From assembly GCF_013409305.1 (NCBI RefSeq), contig NZ_JACBZJ010000001.1, forward strand, positions 496,001 to 560,000: 64,000 nucleotides of DNA. Direction: 5' to 3'. Positions within the stretch are counted from its first letter, which is position 1; the number at the start of each line of letters is the position of its first letter. The translations under genes and the position numbers were made by a program. The notes under the pieces are model-generated. The model had not been told where the DNA came from. It saw nothing but the letters and a program-made list of their open reading frames with translations, and searched no databases. This DNA comes from Cellulomonas soli (GTDB taxonomy: Bacteria; Actinomycetota; Actinomycetes; Actinomycetales; Cellulomonadaceae). This document shows positions 16,804-24,918 of this stretch, piece after piece.

Positions 16804-18498
16804 CTACCGCTGGACCGCGTCGGCGGATGTCTCGCCGGTGGCACCGGTGACCGTCCCGGCCGCGGCGTGCCGACCTGCGACGTAGCCGAACGTCATCGCC
16901 GGACCGATGGTCGAGCCCGGTCCGGGGTAGGTGTTGCCCATGACGGAGGCGGAGGTGTTGCCCGCCGCGTACAGCCCCGCGATGACCGAGCCGTCCTCGC
17001 GCAGCACGCGCGCGTGCTCGTCGGTGAGCAAGCCGCCCTTGGTGCCCAGGTCGCCGGGCCACACGCGCACCGCGTAGAACGGCGGGCGGCTGACCGCGCC
17101 GAGGTTGGGGTTCGGTCGCACGCGCGGGTCGGAGTAGACCCGGTCGTACGCGCTGGCGCCGCGGCCGAAGTCCTCGTCGACGCCGGTCTGTGCGAACGTC
17201 GCGAACCGCGCCGCGGTGTCGAGCAGGCCGACCGGGTCGACGCCGATCGCCACGGCCAGCTCGTCGAGCGTGTCGGCCTTCACCATGAAGCCGGACTCGA
17301 GGAACTTCTTGGGTGTGATGCCCGGCAGCGCCAGGCCGAAGGGGTAGCGGCGCCGGTGCCGGGAGTCGATGACGAGGAACGCGGGGATCGCGTCGACGAC
17401 GGCGTGCCGCGCGTACTGGTGGTGCCCGGCGTCGACGTACGACTCGGACTCGTTCATGAACCGCTGCCCGCTGGAGTCGACGACGAAGCCGTGCGGCAGC
17501 GACCGTTCGCCGAGCAGGAACATCGCCTTGCCGTCGGGCCCGATCACGGACGGCCCCCACCAGGCGTCGTCCATGAGCGCGACGGCCGCTCCGAGCGCCA
17601 TGCCGGCCTTGACCGCGTCGCCCCGGTCGCCGGGGTTCGCGCTGGTCCAGGCGGTGCCGATCGGGTGCGGGTGGTACTGCTGCCGCATCGCGTCGTCCTG
17701 GGCGAACCCGCCGGCGGCGAGGATCACGCCGTGCCGGGCACCCACGCGCATCCGCCGTCCGTCGTGGTCGACGACCGCACCGACGACGGCACCGTCCTGC
17801 GTGATCAGCTCCGTCATGGGCGAGCTCAGCCAGATCGGCACGGACCGTTCGACCAGCAGGTACAGCAGCTGCCCCATGAGGGAGTTCCCGAGGCCGCGCA
17901 GCCGCTTGCCGAGCAGGCTCGCGCCGACGGTCTGCACGCCGACGACGTTGGCGGCGGTGAGGAACCCGTCGAGCGTGCGCAGCGAGACGAGCATCTTGGC
18001 GACCTCGGACGTGTGCACGGGCAGCGGCACCTCGCCGCGCAGGCGCCCCCGCCACGGCCCGAGCTTGCGCACGTCCCAGCGGACGCCCTCGATGCCACGG
18101 CCGACGGCCAGCCCGCCGGGTCGTTCCGGGTAGTAGTCCGCGTAGTCGCGTGCGTGCACGAACCGCATGCCCAGACCGCGCAGGAAGTCGACCATGGCCG
18201 GGCCCTGCGTGAGGAACGCGTGCCGCCTCTGCGGGGAGCTGGCGGGCCCGACGTCGCCGATGACCTCGTCCATGTAGGTGCGGGCCAGGGCGTAGGAGTC
18301 GGGGACGCCGGCCTCGCGCAGCACGGAGTTGTCGGGGACCCACAGCCCGCCGCCCGACATCGACGACGACCCGCCGAACAGCTCGGTGCTCTCCAGCACG
18401 AGCGGTTCGTGGCCGTGCTCCTTGACCGCGAGCGCCGCGGTCGCCGCTGCCGATCCGCTCCCGACGACCACCACGTCGACCACGTAGTCGAAGGTCAT
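16804..18498 (-). CDS. FAD-dependent dehydrogenase of the 3-ketosteroid delta-1-dehydrogenase/fumarate reductase type
   Basis: A 564-residue flavoprotein. The N-terminal dinucleotide-binding motif is VVVVGSGSAAATAALAV, followed by ESTELFGGSSSMSGGGLWVP, typical of KstD-like enzymes. The middle holds GVILAAGGFAQDD. The C-terminal FAD motif is YAAGNTSASVMGNTYPGPGS and then IGPAMTFGYVAG. The family removes two hydrogens next to a ketone on ring A of steroids, but related FAD dehydrogenases act on other cyclic ketones. GAGGAG precedes the ATG. The SDR follows in the same direction, and a TetR gene is divergent across a perfect 28-bp palindrome. A steroid-type role is plausible but no other steroid genes are in view. 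Confidence 0.85.
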   Translation of the reverse strand: MTFDYVVDVVVVGSGSAAATAALAVKEHGHEPLVLESTELFGGSSSMSGGGLWVPDNSVLREAGVPDSYALARTYMDEVIGDVGPASSPQRRHAFLTQGPAMVDFLRGLGMRFVHARDYADYYPERPGGLAVGRGIEGVRWDVRKLGPWRGRLRGEVPLPVHTSEVAKMLVSLRTLDGFLTAANVVGVQTVGASLLGKRLRGLGNSLMGQLLYLLVERSVPIWLSSPMTELITQDGAVVGAVVDHDGRRMRVGARHGVILAAGGFAQDDAMRQQYHPHPIGTAWTSANPGDRGDAVKAGMALGAAVALMDDAWWGPSVIGPDGKAMFLLGERSLPHGFVVDSSGQRFMNESESYVDAGHHQYARHAVVDAIPAFLVIDSRHRRRYPFGLALPGITPKKFLESGFMVKADTLDELAVAIGVDPVGLLDTAARFATFAQTGVDEDFGRGASAYDRVYSDPRVRPNPNLGAVSRPPFYAVRVWPGDLGTKGGLLTDEHARVLREDGSVIAGLYAAGNTSASVMGNTYPGPGSTIGPAMTFGYVAGRHAAAGTVTGATGETSADAVQR

Positions 18499-18556
18499 CC
18501 CGATCTCCTCGCGCGCGTCGGTGCCCGGGGACGTTCGCCCTGGTGGAGCCGGCCGC

Positions 18557-18584
18557 AGGAAACGGACGACGGCGTCCGTTTCCT
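18557..18584. promoter_or_regulatory. 28-bp operator-like palindrome
   Basis: AGGAAACGGACG (18557-18568) and its exact complement CGTCCGTTTCCT (18573-18584) flank four bases. The site lies between the divergent KstD-like and TetR genes and is very probably the TetR protein's binding site. It is 48 bases before the TetR -10 element. Confidence 0.75.
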
Positions 18585-18643
18585 CACCCTAGTCGGCACC
18601 ACCACCACCCGCACGGCAACCGGGCGCGACCTACGCTCCAGGG

Positions 18644-19261
18644 ATGGGCGAACGTCAGGACGCGGTGCGCAACCGGGCGAGACTGGTCGCCGCGGCGGAG
18701 GACGTGTTCCGCGAGCAGGGGGCCGCGGCCGCCCTCGAGCAGGTCGCGGCACGGGCCGGCGTGGGTCGCGCGACGCTGTACCGGCACTTCCCCGACCGGG
18801 CCGCACTGGTGGCCGCCGTGTACACCCACCGGGTGTCGGCGCTGGCCGCGCACGTCGCCGCACTGCCTGCACCGACGCGGCTCGTGCACCTGGTCGTCGA
18901 GATCAGCGAGCTGCAGCTGGACACGCCCGGGCTGCTCACGGTGCTGCGCACCGCCCCCGACGGGTCCGCACGCCTCACGGAGATCGGCGGGCGGGCGCGG
19001 GCGCTGCTCGGCTCGGCCCTCACGGCCGCGCGGGCGCACGGCACGATCCGCGAGGACGTCACGCTCGAGGACGTGCTGCTGACGTTCGCCATGGTCGAGG
19101 GCGTCATCGCGCTCGAACCGTCGACGTCCGCGCCGACCGCCGTCCGTCGTGCCGTGCAGCTCACGCTGAGAGGCCTGCTGACCGAGGAGGCCGCACGAGC
19201 GCCCCTGCCACGCGGCGTCGGGACGGAGCACCGGCACGTCGTCCGATCCGGACATCTGTGA
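18644..19261 (+). CDS. TetR-family transcriptional regulator
   Basis: A 205-residue TetR regulator with the helix-turn-helix VAARAGVGRATLYRHFPDRA near residue 36 and an all-helical C-terminal ligand domain. The ATG has no ribosome site, and TACGCT (18632-18637) ends six bases upstream, indicating a leaderless transcript. It is divergent from the KstD-like/SDR genes and likely represses them through the 28-bp palindrome. The inducer is probably the substrate of those enzymes or its CoA ester, but this is inference. Confidence 0.9.
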   Translation: MGERQDAVRNRARLVAAAEDVFREQGAAAALEQVAARAGVGRATLYRHFPDRAALVAAVYTHRVSALAAHVAALPAPTRLVHLVVEISELQLDTPGLLTVLRTAPDGSARLTEIGGRARALLGSALTAARAHGTIREDVTLEDVLLTFAMVEGVIALEPSTSAPTAVRRAVQLTLRGLLTEEAARAPLPRGVGTEHRHVVRSGHL

Positions 19262-19344
19262 CATATGCCCCACATCCGACATCGGGATGTGTGCTGGAAT
19301 CGACCGTTCGCACCCAGCTCGTCCACGGAAGGACACGGCTCCCC

Positions 19345-20292
19345 ATGCCCGTCTCGCAGATCCTCGGCCCCGTCGTCGGGATCCTCATCGTCCTGATCGT
19401 CCTCGGCAGGACGCTCAAGACCGTCGACCAGGCGCACGTCGCCGTCGTCACCGTCTTCGGCAAGTACCGCCGGGTCCTGAACCCGGGCCTCAACGTGCTC
19501 ATCCCGTTCATCGAGAAGGTGCACCGCCGCGTCCCGGTGCAGAACCAGACCGCACAGCTGCAGTTCTCCGCGATCACCGGCGACCAGGCAGCCGTCCACT
19601 TCACGGCCACGATCATCTTCACGGTCTCCGACCACAGCCCCCAGACCGTGCAGCTCGTCGCGTTCAAGTTCATCGACGCCAACTCGTTCGGGGTCGCGCT
19701 GACCAGCGCCGTCGAGGCCTCCGTGCGCGAGTTCGTCGCGACCAAGCGGCAGGCCGAGGTGCTCGGGCTGCGCACCGACATCGTGCAGCACGCCAAGGCG
19801 AACCTCGACGAGCAGCTCGGCTCGTGGGGCTACACGCTCGTCGACCTGACGGTCAACGACATCCAGTTCGACGCCGAGGTCATGTCCTCCATGTCGCGCG
19901 TCGTCGCGGCGAAGAACGCGCAGACCGCCGCGGAGTTCGAGGGCCAGGCGCTGCTGATCGCCCGGACCAAGGCCGCCGAGGCCGAGGGCGCCGCCATCAA
20001 GATCGCCGCCGAGTCCGAGGCCGAGGCCGCACGCCTGCGCGGTGCCGGTCTGGCCAAGTTCCGTGAGGAGCTCGCCAAGGGCATCTCGCAGTCCGCGCAG
20101 GTGCTCGAGGCCCAGGGCGTCGGCGCCGAGATGCTCGCCTTCACGATGTGGACCGAGACGATCCGGGACGCCGCCAAGGAGGGCACCGGCAACGTCGTGT
20201 TCCTCGACGGCAGCGTCGAGGCCATGGACGCCTCGCTGCGTCGCCTCCAGGGGCTCACGGTCCTGCAGACGGCGGCCGGTTCCAAGAACTGA
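19345..20292 (+). CDS. SPFH/band 7 (stomatin-like) membrane protein
   Basis: A 315-residue stomatin/prohibitin-type protein. One N-terminal helix (residues 8-26) anchors it. The SPFH domain follows with VDQAHVAVVTVFGKYRRVL, NPGLNVLIPFIEKVHRRV and VEASVREFVATKRQAEVL. An Ala/Glu-rich coiled-coil (RTKAAEAEGAAIKIAAESEAE) then drives ring or oligomer formation. GGAAGGA precedes the ATG. Such proteins scaffold membrane microdomains and regulate membrane proteases. A NfeD partner usually sits next door, but none is present here. A strong terminator follows. Confidence 0.92.
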   Translation: MPVSQILGPVVGILIVLIVLGRTLKTVDQAHVAVVTVFGKYRRVLNPGLNVLIPFIEKVHRRVPVQNQTAQLQFSAITGDQAAVHFTATIIFTVSDHSPQTVQLVAFKFIDANSFGVALTSAVEASVREFVATKRQAEVLGLRTDIVQHAKANLDEQLGSWGYTLVDLTVNDIQFDAEVMSSMSRVVAAKNAQTAAEFEGQALLIARTKAAEAEGAAIKIAAESEAEAARLRGAGLAKFREELAKGISQSAQVLEAQGVGAEMLAFTMWTETIRDAAKEGTGNVVFLDGSVEAMDASLRRLQGLTVLQTAAGSKN

Positions 20293-20305
20293 CCTCGCCG
20301 CACCC

Positions 20306-20344
20306 CGTCGGCCCGGCTGCCCCTCGCGCGCAGCCGGGCCGACG
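20306..20344 (+). terminator. Strong terminator-like hairpin after the SPFH gene
   Basis: A perfect 15-bp stem, CGTCGGCCCGGCTGC (20306-20320) with its complement (20330-20344), and a nine-base loop, starting 14 bases after the stop. Confidence 0.8.
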
Positions 20345-20432
20345 CCTTCCCGGCCGGCTCGGGTGCTCCCCGGCACTCCCAGGTACTCCCAGGGCCTCCC
20401 TGCGCCGCAGCCGGGGCCGTACCGTCGGTGGC

Positions 20433-21317
20433 ATGGACAACCGCGACGAGATCCGGGACTTCCTGGCCTCCAGGCGCGCCAGGATCACCCCGCAGCAGGC
20501 CGGGCTCCCGGCATGGGGGGCCAACCGGCGCGTGCCCGGGCTGCGCCGCGAGGAGGTCGCGATGCTGGCCGGCGTGAGCAGCGACTACTACACGAGGCTC
20601 GAGCGCGGGAACCTCAGCGGCGTGTCCGAGAGCGTCCTGCAGTCGCTCGCCACGGCTCTCCAGCTCGACGAGGCCGAACGCCTGCACCTCGAGGACCTCG
20701 CCCGCACGGCGCAGCCGAGGTCCGCGCGGACGCGCCGCCGCACCCCGACGTCCACGGTGCGCCCGAGCGTGCACGCCATGCTCGACGCGATGACGGGCGC
20801 CCCGGCCGTCGTGCGCAACGACCGCCTCGACATCCTCGCGGCGAACGCGCTCGGCCGGGCGCTGTACGACCCGCTCTACCGCGACCCGGTGCGTCCGGTG
20901 AACCACGCGCGGTTCGCCTTCCTCGACCCCGCGGCCAAGGACTTCTGGGTCGACTGGCAGCGCGCCTCCGACGACACGGTCGGGATCCTGCGGGCCCAGG
21001 CCGGCCGCAACCCGTACGACAGGTCGCTGACCGACCTGATCGGCGAGCTGTCCACCCGGTCCGAGGAGTTCCGCACCCGGTGGGCCGCGCACGAGGTCCG
21101 GCTGCACCGCACGGGGAACAAGCGGATCAACCACCCGGTCGTCGGACGGCTGGAGCTCATGTACGACATGCTCCCCCTGCCTGCCGACCCCGGGCTGACC
21201 ATGCTCGTCTACACCGCCGAGGCGGGCAGCCCCACCGCCGACGCGCTCGCCCTCCTGGCCAGCTGGGCCGCGACGAACGTGCGGGACGAGGCGAGCGCGC
21301 CGACGCTGCCCGCGTGA
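20433..21317 (+). CDS. XRE-type regulator with MmyB-like ligand-binding domain
   Basis: A 294-residue regulator. The helix-turn-helix at about residues 30-90 reads VPGLRREEVAMLAGVSSDYYTRLERG, the hallmark of this actinobacterial family. The C-terminal half (MLDAMTGAPAVVRNDRLDILAANALGRAL and on to FRTRWAAHEV) is the MmyB-like domain that may bind a fatty-acid-like ligand. No ribosome site is seen; TACCGT (20420-20425) ends seven bases before the ATG, so it is probably leaderless. Direct repeats ACTCCCAGG lie just upstream (20374-20394). Genes of this family often control an adjacent dehydrogenase; here the neighbours converge, so the target is unclear. Confidence 0.9.
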   Translation: MDNRDEIRDFLASRRARITPQQAGLPAWGANRRVPGLRREEVAMLAGVSSDYYTRLERGNLSGVSESVLQSLATALQLDEAERLHLEDLARTAQPRSARTRRRTPTSTVRPSVHAMLDAMTGAPAVVRNDRLDILAANALGRALYDPLYRDPVRPVNHARFAFLDPAAKDFWVDWQRASDDTVGILRAQAGRNPYDRSLTDLIGELSTRSEEFRTRWAAHEVRLHRTGNKRINHPVVGRLELMYDMLPLPADPGLTMLVYTAEAGSPTADALALLASWAATNVRDEASAPTLPA

Positions 21318-21347
21318 GCGCCCCGGCGCGGCGGAGTGCCGGGGCGC
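21318..21347. terminator. Terminator between convergent XRE and DJ-1 genes
   Basis: A perfect 10-bp stem, GCGCCCCGGC (21318-21327) with GCCGGGGCGC (21338-21347), directly after the XRE stop. Confidence 0.7.
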
Positions 21348-21359
21348 CCAGGGCAGGGC

Positions 21360-22055
21360 TCAGGCCAGGCGGGCGAGCAGCTCGGCCGCGACGGCGGCTG
21401 ACGACGCCGGGTTCTGACCCGTGACGAGCGTCCGGTCGGTCACGAGGTGCGAGGCGAAGGGCTGGGCCGCCTCGACGACCACACCGGCCGCGGTCAGCCG
21501 GTCCTGCAGCAGCCACGGCGCCTTCGCGGCCGTCCCGGACAGCGTCTCCTCCTCGTTGGTGAAGGCCGCGACCCGGTACCCGGCGAACACGTTGGCGCCG
21601 TCCGTGGTCGTGGCCGCGAGCAGCGCCGCGGGTCCGTGGCACACGACGCCGAGCGGCTTGCCCGAGCGCAGCACCCGCGCCAGCAGATCACCGGCCACGG
21701 GGTCCACGGCGAGGTCCTCCATGGGCCCGTGCCCGCCCGGCACGTAGACGGCGTCGACCTCGTCGAGCGCGACCGCCTCGAGCGGGAGCGGGTCGTGGAA
21801 GGGCGCAGCGCCGTCGATCACGGCACGCAGGTGGGCGGCAGCCTCGTCCCCGCCTGCGGCGCCGGGCGCCAGGCTGCCGGGGTCGGCGGGCGGCAGCACA
21901 CCGCCGGGCGTGGCCACGACGACCTCGTGGCCGGCCGCGGTGAACGCCTCGTAGGGGGTCACCGCCTCGTCGGCCCAGTAGCCGGTCGGGCGGGTGGTGC
22001 CGTCGGTGAGCGTCCACCGGTCGGCGCCGGTCATCAGGAACAGGATCGTCGCCAT
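21360..22055 (-). CDS. DJ-1/PfpI-family (Hsp31-like) protein
   Basis: A 231-residue type 1 glutamine-amidotransferase-like protein. The nucleophile elbow is GVVCHGPAALL with Cys139 and His140, and DAVYVPGGHGPMEDL supplies the conserved Gly-rich turn before it. The N-terminal TGYWADEAVTPYEAF carries the Glu that normally hydrogen-bonds the Cys. Members act as glyoxalase III, chaperones or deglycases. AGGAGG precedes the ATG. It is divergent from the LysR gene at 22271, which probably controls it. Confidence 0.9.
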   Translation of the reverse strand: MATILFLMTGADRWTLTDGTTRPTGYWADEAVTPYEAFTAAGHEVVVATPGGVLPPADPGSLAPGAAGGDEAAAHLRAVIDGAAPFHDPLPLEAVALDEVDAVYVPGGHGPMEDLAVDPVAGDLLARVLRSGKPLGVVCHGPAALLAATTTDGANVFAGYRVAAFTNEEETLSGTAAKAPWLLQDRLTAAGVVVEAAQPFASHLVTDRTLVTGQNPASSAAVAAELLARLA

Positions 22056-22197
22056 GCTGCCTCCTCGGGCAGAGCCTGACCCGGACGGGACGGCCGTCCG
22101 GGTGCAGGGGTTCGTCGTGGGGTCGTCGGTGCGTCGCCCTCGCGCCGCCAGCGGGTGGCGGCCTGGTCGACCGTAGCCCCGCTACCCATCCGTCCAC

Positions 22198-22239
22198 CAA
22201 TCACGAACACGATTGCTGGCATAGCGATCCCTATTGCTG
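22198..22239. promoter_or_regulatory. Dyads and direct repeat between DJ-1 and LysR genes
   Basis: CAATC-N8-GATTG (22198-22215) is followed by ATAG-N6-CTAT (22221-22234), and ATTGCTG is repeated at 22212 and 22233, 21 bases apart. This AT-richer patch in a divergent LysR arrangement is the likely LysR-type binding region. Confidence 0.55.
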
Positions 22240-22270
22240 CGACGGAGCGGCGGCGCGTAGGGTCCCGCGA

Positions 22271-23230
22271 GTGACCCTGACCCCTGCGCCCGCGACCGTC
22301 CGCGCCCGGGCCGACGTCGACCTCAACCTGCTGCGGACGTTCCTGGCGGTCTACCGCGCGGGCTCGCTCACCGCCGCGGCCCCCCTGCTCCGCCTCTCGC
22401 AACCGACCGTGACCACGCAGCTGCGCACGCTCGAGCAGCACCTCGACCGCGAGCTGTTCACCCGGCTGCCCCGCGGCGTGGAACCGACCCCGATCGCCCA
22501 CGAGCTCGCCGCCCAGGTGGCCGCGCACCTCGACGCGCTCGCCACGCTCGACGGACCCGCCGGGCTCGAGGGCCAGGGCGGGACGCCGGGTGCACGCCGC
22601 AGCACCGTGCACCTGGCCGGACCCGCCGAGCTCGTGTGCACCCGCATCCTGCCCGCGCTCGCCCCGCTCGTCGCCGACGGGCTGCAGCTGCACGTCGCCA
22701 CCGGGCTGACCGACCAGCTGCTCGACGAGCTGCGCACCGGCCAGCACGAGCTCGTCGTCTCGACACGGCGGCCCACCGGACGGGCCCTGACCTGCGTGCC
22801 CCTGGACCTCGAGGAGTTCGTCCTGGTCACCACCCCTGCATGGAGGCAGCGCGTCGACGCCCGCCTGCAGGAGCACGGCGCGTGCGTCGTGGTCCACGAC
22901 GTGCCGCTCGTGGCCTACGCGGACGACCTGCCGATCGCCCGCCGCTACTGGCGGACCGTGTTCGGCAAGCGGCTGTCGGCGCGCGCCTCGCTCACCGTGC
23001 CCGACCTGCGCGGCGCGGTCGCGGCCGTGGCGGCCGGTGCCGGGTGCAGCGTCCTGCCGCGCTACCTGTGCGAGGCCGAGATCGCCGCCGGACGGCTCGT
23101 GGTCCTGCACGAGCCCGACGAGGCCCCGACCAACCGCAACCACCTCGTGCTGCGACCGGGTGCGGAGGCCAACCCGGACGTGCTGCTCGTGCGCGACCGG
23201 CTCGTGCAGGCCGCCGCCAGGGGGTGGTGA
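22271..23230 (+). CDS. LysR-family transcriptional regulator
   Basis: A 319-residue LysR regulator. The N-terminal winged helix reads DLNLLRTFLAVYRAGSLTAA and LSQPTVTTQLRTLEQHLDRE, and the effector domain fills the rest (VAAVAAGAGCSVLPRYLCEAEI near the end). A GTG start with TAGGGT (22258-22263) seven bases upstream suggests a leaderless transcript. The divergent DJ-1 gene is the likely target. Confidence 0.92.
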   Translation: MTLTPAPATVRARADVDLNLLRTFLAVYRAGSLTAAAPLLRLSQPTVTTQLRTLEQHLDRELFTRLPRGVEPTPIAHELAAQVAAHLDALATLDGPAGLEGQGGTPGARRSTVHLAGPAELVCTRILPALAPLVADGLQLHVATGLTDQLLDELRTGQHELVVSTRRPTGRALTCVPLDLEEFVLVTTPAWRQRVDARLQEHGACVVVHDVPLVAYADDLPIARRYWRTVFGKRLSARASLTVPDLRGAVAAVAAGAGCSVLPRYLCEAEIAAGRLVVLHEPDEAPTNRNHLVLRPGAEANPDVLLVRDRLVQAAARGW

Positions 23231-23260
23231 CCGGCTCGAACGGTGTGGTGACCGGCTCGA
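23224..23260 (+). repeat. 16-bp direct repeat after the LysR gene
   Basis: GTGGTGACCGGCTCGA occurs at 23224-23239 and 23245-23260, a 21-base period. The first copy contains the LysR stop codon. It lies upstream of the ApbE gene and may be a duplicated binding site. Confidence 0.6.
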
Positions 23261-23385
23261 CCCGTACCACGGCTGTGACCTGGTCCTTCGATCCGGCCCT
23301 GCGATGCCGCCCCGCGTGCCAGGCTGTGGTGAAGCCCTGAGCGCGGGGGCCGCACCTGCTGCCCAGCGGATCCCCGGAGCACCCC

Positions 23386-24321
23386 ATGGACGTCACGGCC
23401 GCGCACCGCTTCCGGTTCGAGGCCACCGGTACGAGCTGGCAGGTGGTCACGGACGAACCCCTCGACCCGCTGACCCGGCGGGCCGTGCTCGACCTCGTCG
23501 AGGACGTCGAGGCGACCTTCTCCCGGTTCCGCGGCGACTCGCTGCTCTCGCGCTGCCGTGACGCGCCCCAAGGCGGTCGGTTCCGCTTCCCGGCGCACGC
23601 CGCCGACCTGTTCGACCTCCTCGACGAGCTGAACGTCGCGACCGACGGCGCGGTCGACCCGCTGGTCGGTCACGACCTCGAGCGGCTGGGGTACGACGCG
23701 CGGTACTCGTTCACCCCCGCGACCTCGTCCACTTGTTCGTCCAGCCTTCCGTCCATGGCCTCGTCCACGTCCGCGCACGGCACCGCCGGGCGGCAGGCCG
23801 CCTGGGGCACGCACGTCCGGCACCACGGCAGCGACCTGCTCACCCAGGGGCCGGTCGTGCTCGATCTCGGTGCCGCCGCCAAGGGGCACCTGGTCGACCT
23901 GGTCTGCGGGGTGCTGCACGCCGCCGGGGTCGACCGGTCGGTGGTCGACGCGAGCGGCGACCTGCGGTGCACGGGCGGGGCGCCGATGCGCGTCGGGCTG
24001 GAGGACCCGCGCGACGCGCACCGGGTGATCGGCGTCGTCGACCTGCAGGACCGCGCCCTGTGCGCCTCGGCGAGCAACCGCAGGGCGTGGGCCCCGGGGG
24101 TGCACCACCTGCTCGACGCGCGCACGGGTCTGCCCGTGCAGGACGTGCTGGCCACCTGGGTCCTCGCCGACCGCGCCGCGGTGGCCGACGGGCTGTCGAC
24201 CGCCCTGTTCGTCGCCGACCCCCGGCCGCTCGCCGAGCGATTCGACTTCTCGTGGGTGCGGCTGCTCGCCGACGGTCGCGCGCAGGCCTCGCCCGACCTG
24301 GCCGGGCGGCTCTTCACGTGA
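23386..24321 (+). CDS. apbE: FAD:protein FMN transferase (ApbE family)
   Basis: A 311-residue ApbE-like flavin transferase, which attaches FMN covalently to Thr or Ser of target proteins. Family motifs are ATFSRFRGDSLLSR, DGAVDPLVG, LDLGAAAKGHLVDLV, DASGDLRC and HHLLDARTGLP. Residues 105-144 contain a Ser/Thr-rich low-complexity stretch (SSTCSSSLPSMASSTS) that looks like an insertion between conserved blocks. The next gene encodes an FMN-binding-domain lipoprotein, the natural substrate type, so the pair likely forms an extracytoplasmic flavin electron-transfer unit. The start has no strong ribosome site. Confidence 0.9.
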   Translation: MDVTAAHRFRFEATGTSWQVVTDEPLDPLTRRAVLDLVEDVEATFSRFRGDSLLSRCRDAPQGGRFRFPAHAADLFDLLDELNVATDGAVDPLVGHDLERLGYDARYSFTPATSSTCSSSLPSMASSTSAHGTAGRQAAWGTHVRHHGSDLLTQGPVVLDLGAAAKGHLVDLVCGVLHAAGVDRSVVDASGDLRCTGGAPMRVGLEDPRDAHRVIGVVDLQDRALCASASNRRAWAPGVHHLLDARTGLPVQDVLATWVLADRAAVADGLSTALFVADPRPLAERFDFSWVRLLADGRAQASPDLAGRLFT

Positions 24322-24371
24322 ACCCCCGCGCCCGTCCCGATCCCGCTGCCGTTCCGTCGAGGAGGAGCCCG

Positions 24372-24785
24372 ATGTCCACCACCCCCGCCCGGCGCGCGTT
24401 GCTGCTTGTCACCGCCGCGTCCGCACTGACGACGGCCGCGTGCTCGGGCGCCGACGGCGCCGTCAGCACCGACCGGCAGGACCCCGCCGACCACCCGGAC
24501 GGGACGTACACCGCCACCGGCTGGTACGACGACGGCGCAGCATCGCTCGAGGTCACCGTCACGCTCGCGGCCGACGCGATCACGGCGGTCGACGTGACGC
24601 CGACGGCGACCGACCCCGCGGTGCTCGACGAGCAGGTGCGCTTCGCCGAGGACATCGGGCAGATCGTCCTCGGCGTGGACATCGACACGGTCGAGGTGGG
24701 GTGGGTCGCCGGCTCGAGCGCGACACCGCGGGGGTTCAACGACGCGCTCCGGCAGATCAAGGAGCAGGCCACCGACGTCGGGTGA
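24372..24785 (+). CDS. FMN-binding-domain lipoprotein
   Basis: A 137-residue protein with a signal peptide and a lipobox-like TTAAC, followed by one FMN-binding domain (DGTYTATGWYDDGAASLEV and on to the C-terminus). The expected flavin attachment region reads VAGSSATPRGFNDAL, with Ser115, Ser116 and Thr118 as candidates rather than the usual SGAT. GGAGGAG precedes the ATG. It lies 50 bases after apbE and is probably co-transcribed and flavinylated by it. Confidence 0.85.
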   Translation: MSTTPARRALLLVTAASALTTAACSGADGAVSTDRQDPADHPDGTYTATGWYDDGAASLEVTVTLAADAITAVDVTPTATDPAVLDEQVRFAEDIGQIVLGVDIDTVEVGWVAGSSATPRGFNDALRQIKEQATDVG

Positions 24786-24918
24786 CCACCCAGGCGGCCC
24801 GCGGCTGGTCCGACCCGACGATCGTGGGGCCCTACCCGCGCATTCGGCCACGCGGACGGTCCGGACCGTGCCACGATGCGTCCCGTCGTCGTCAACGAGG
24901 GGAAACGAGGGGAGCAGC

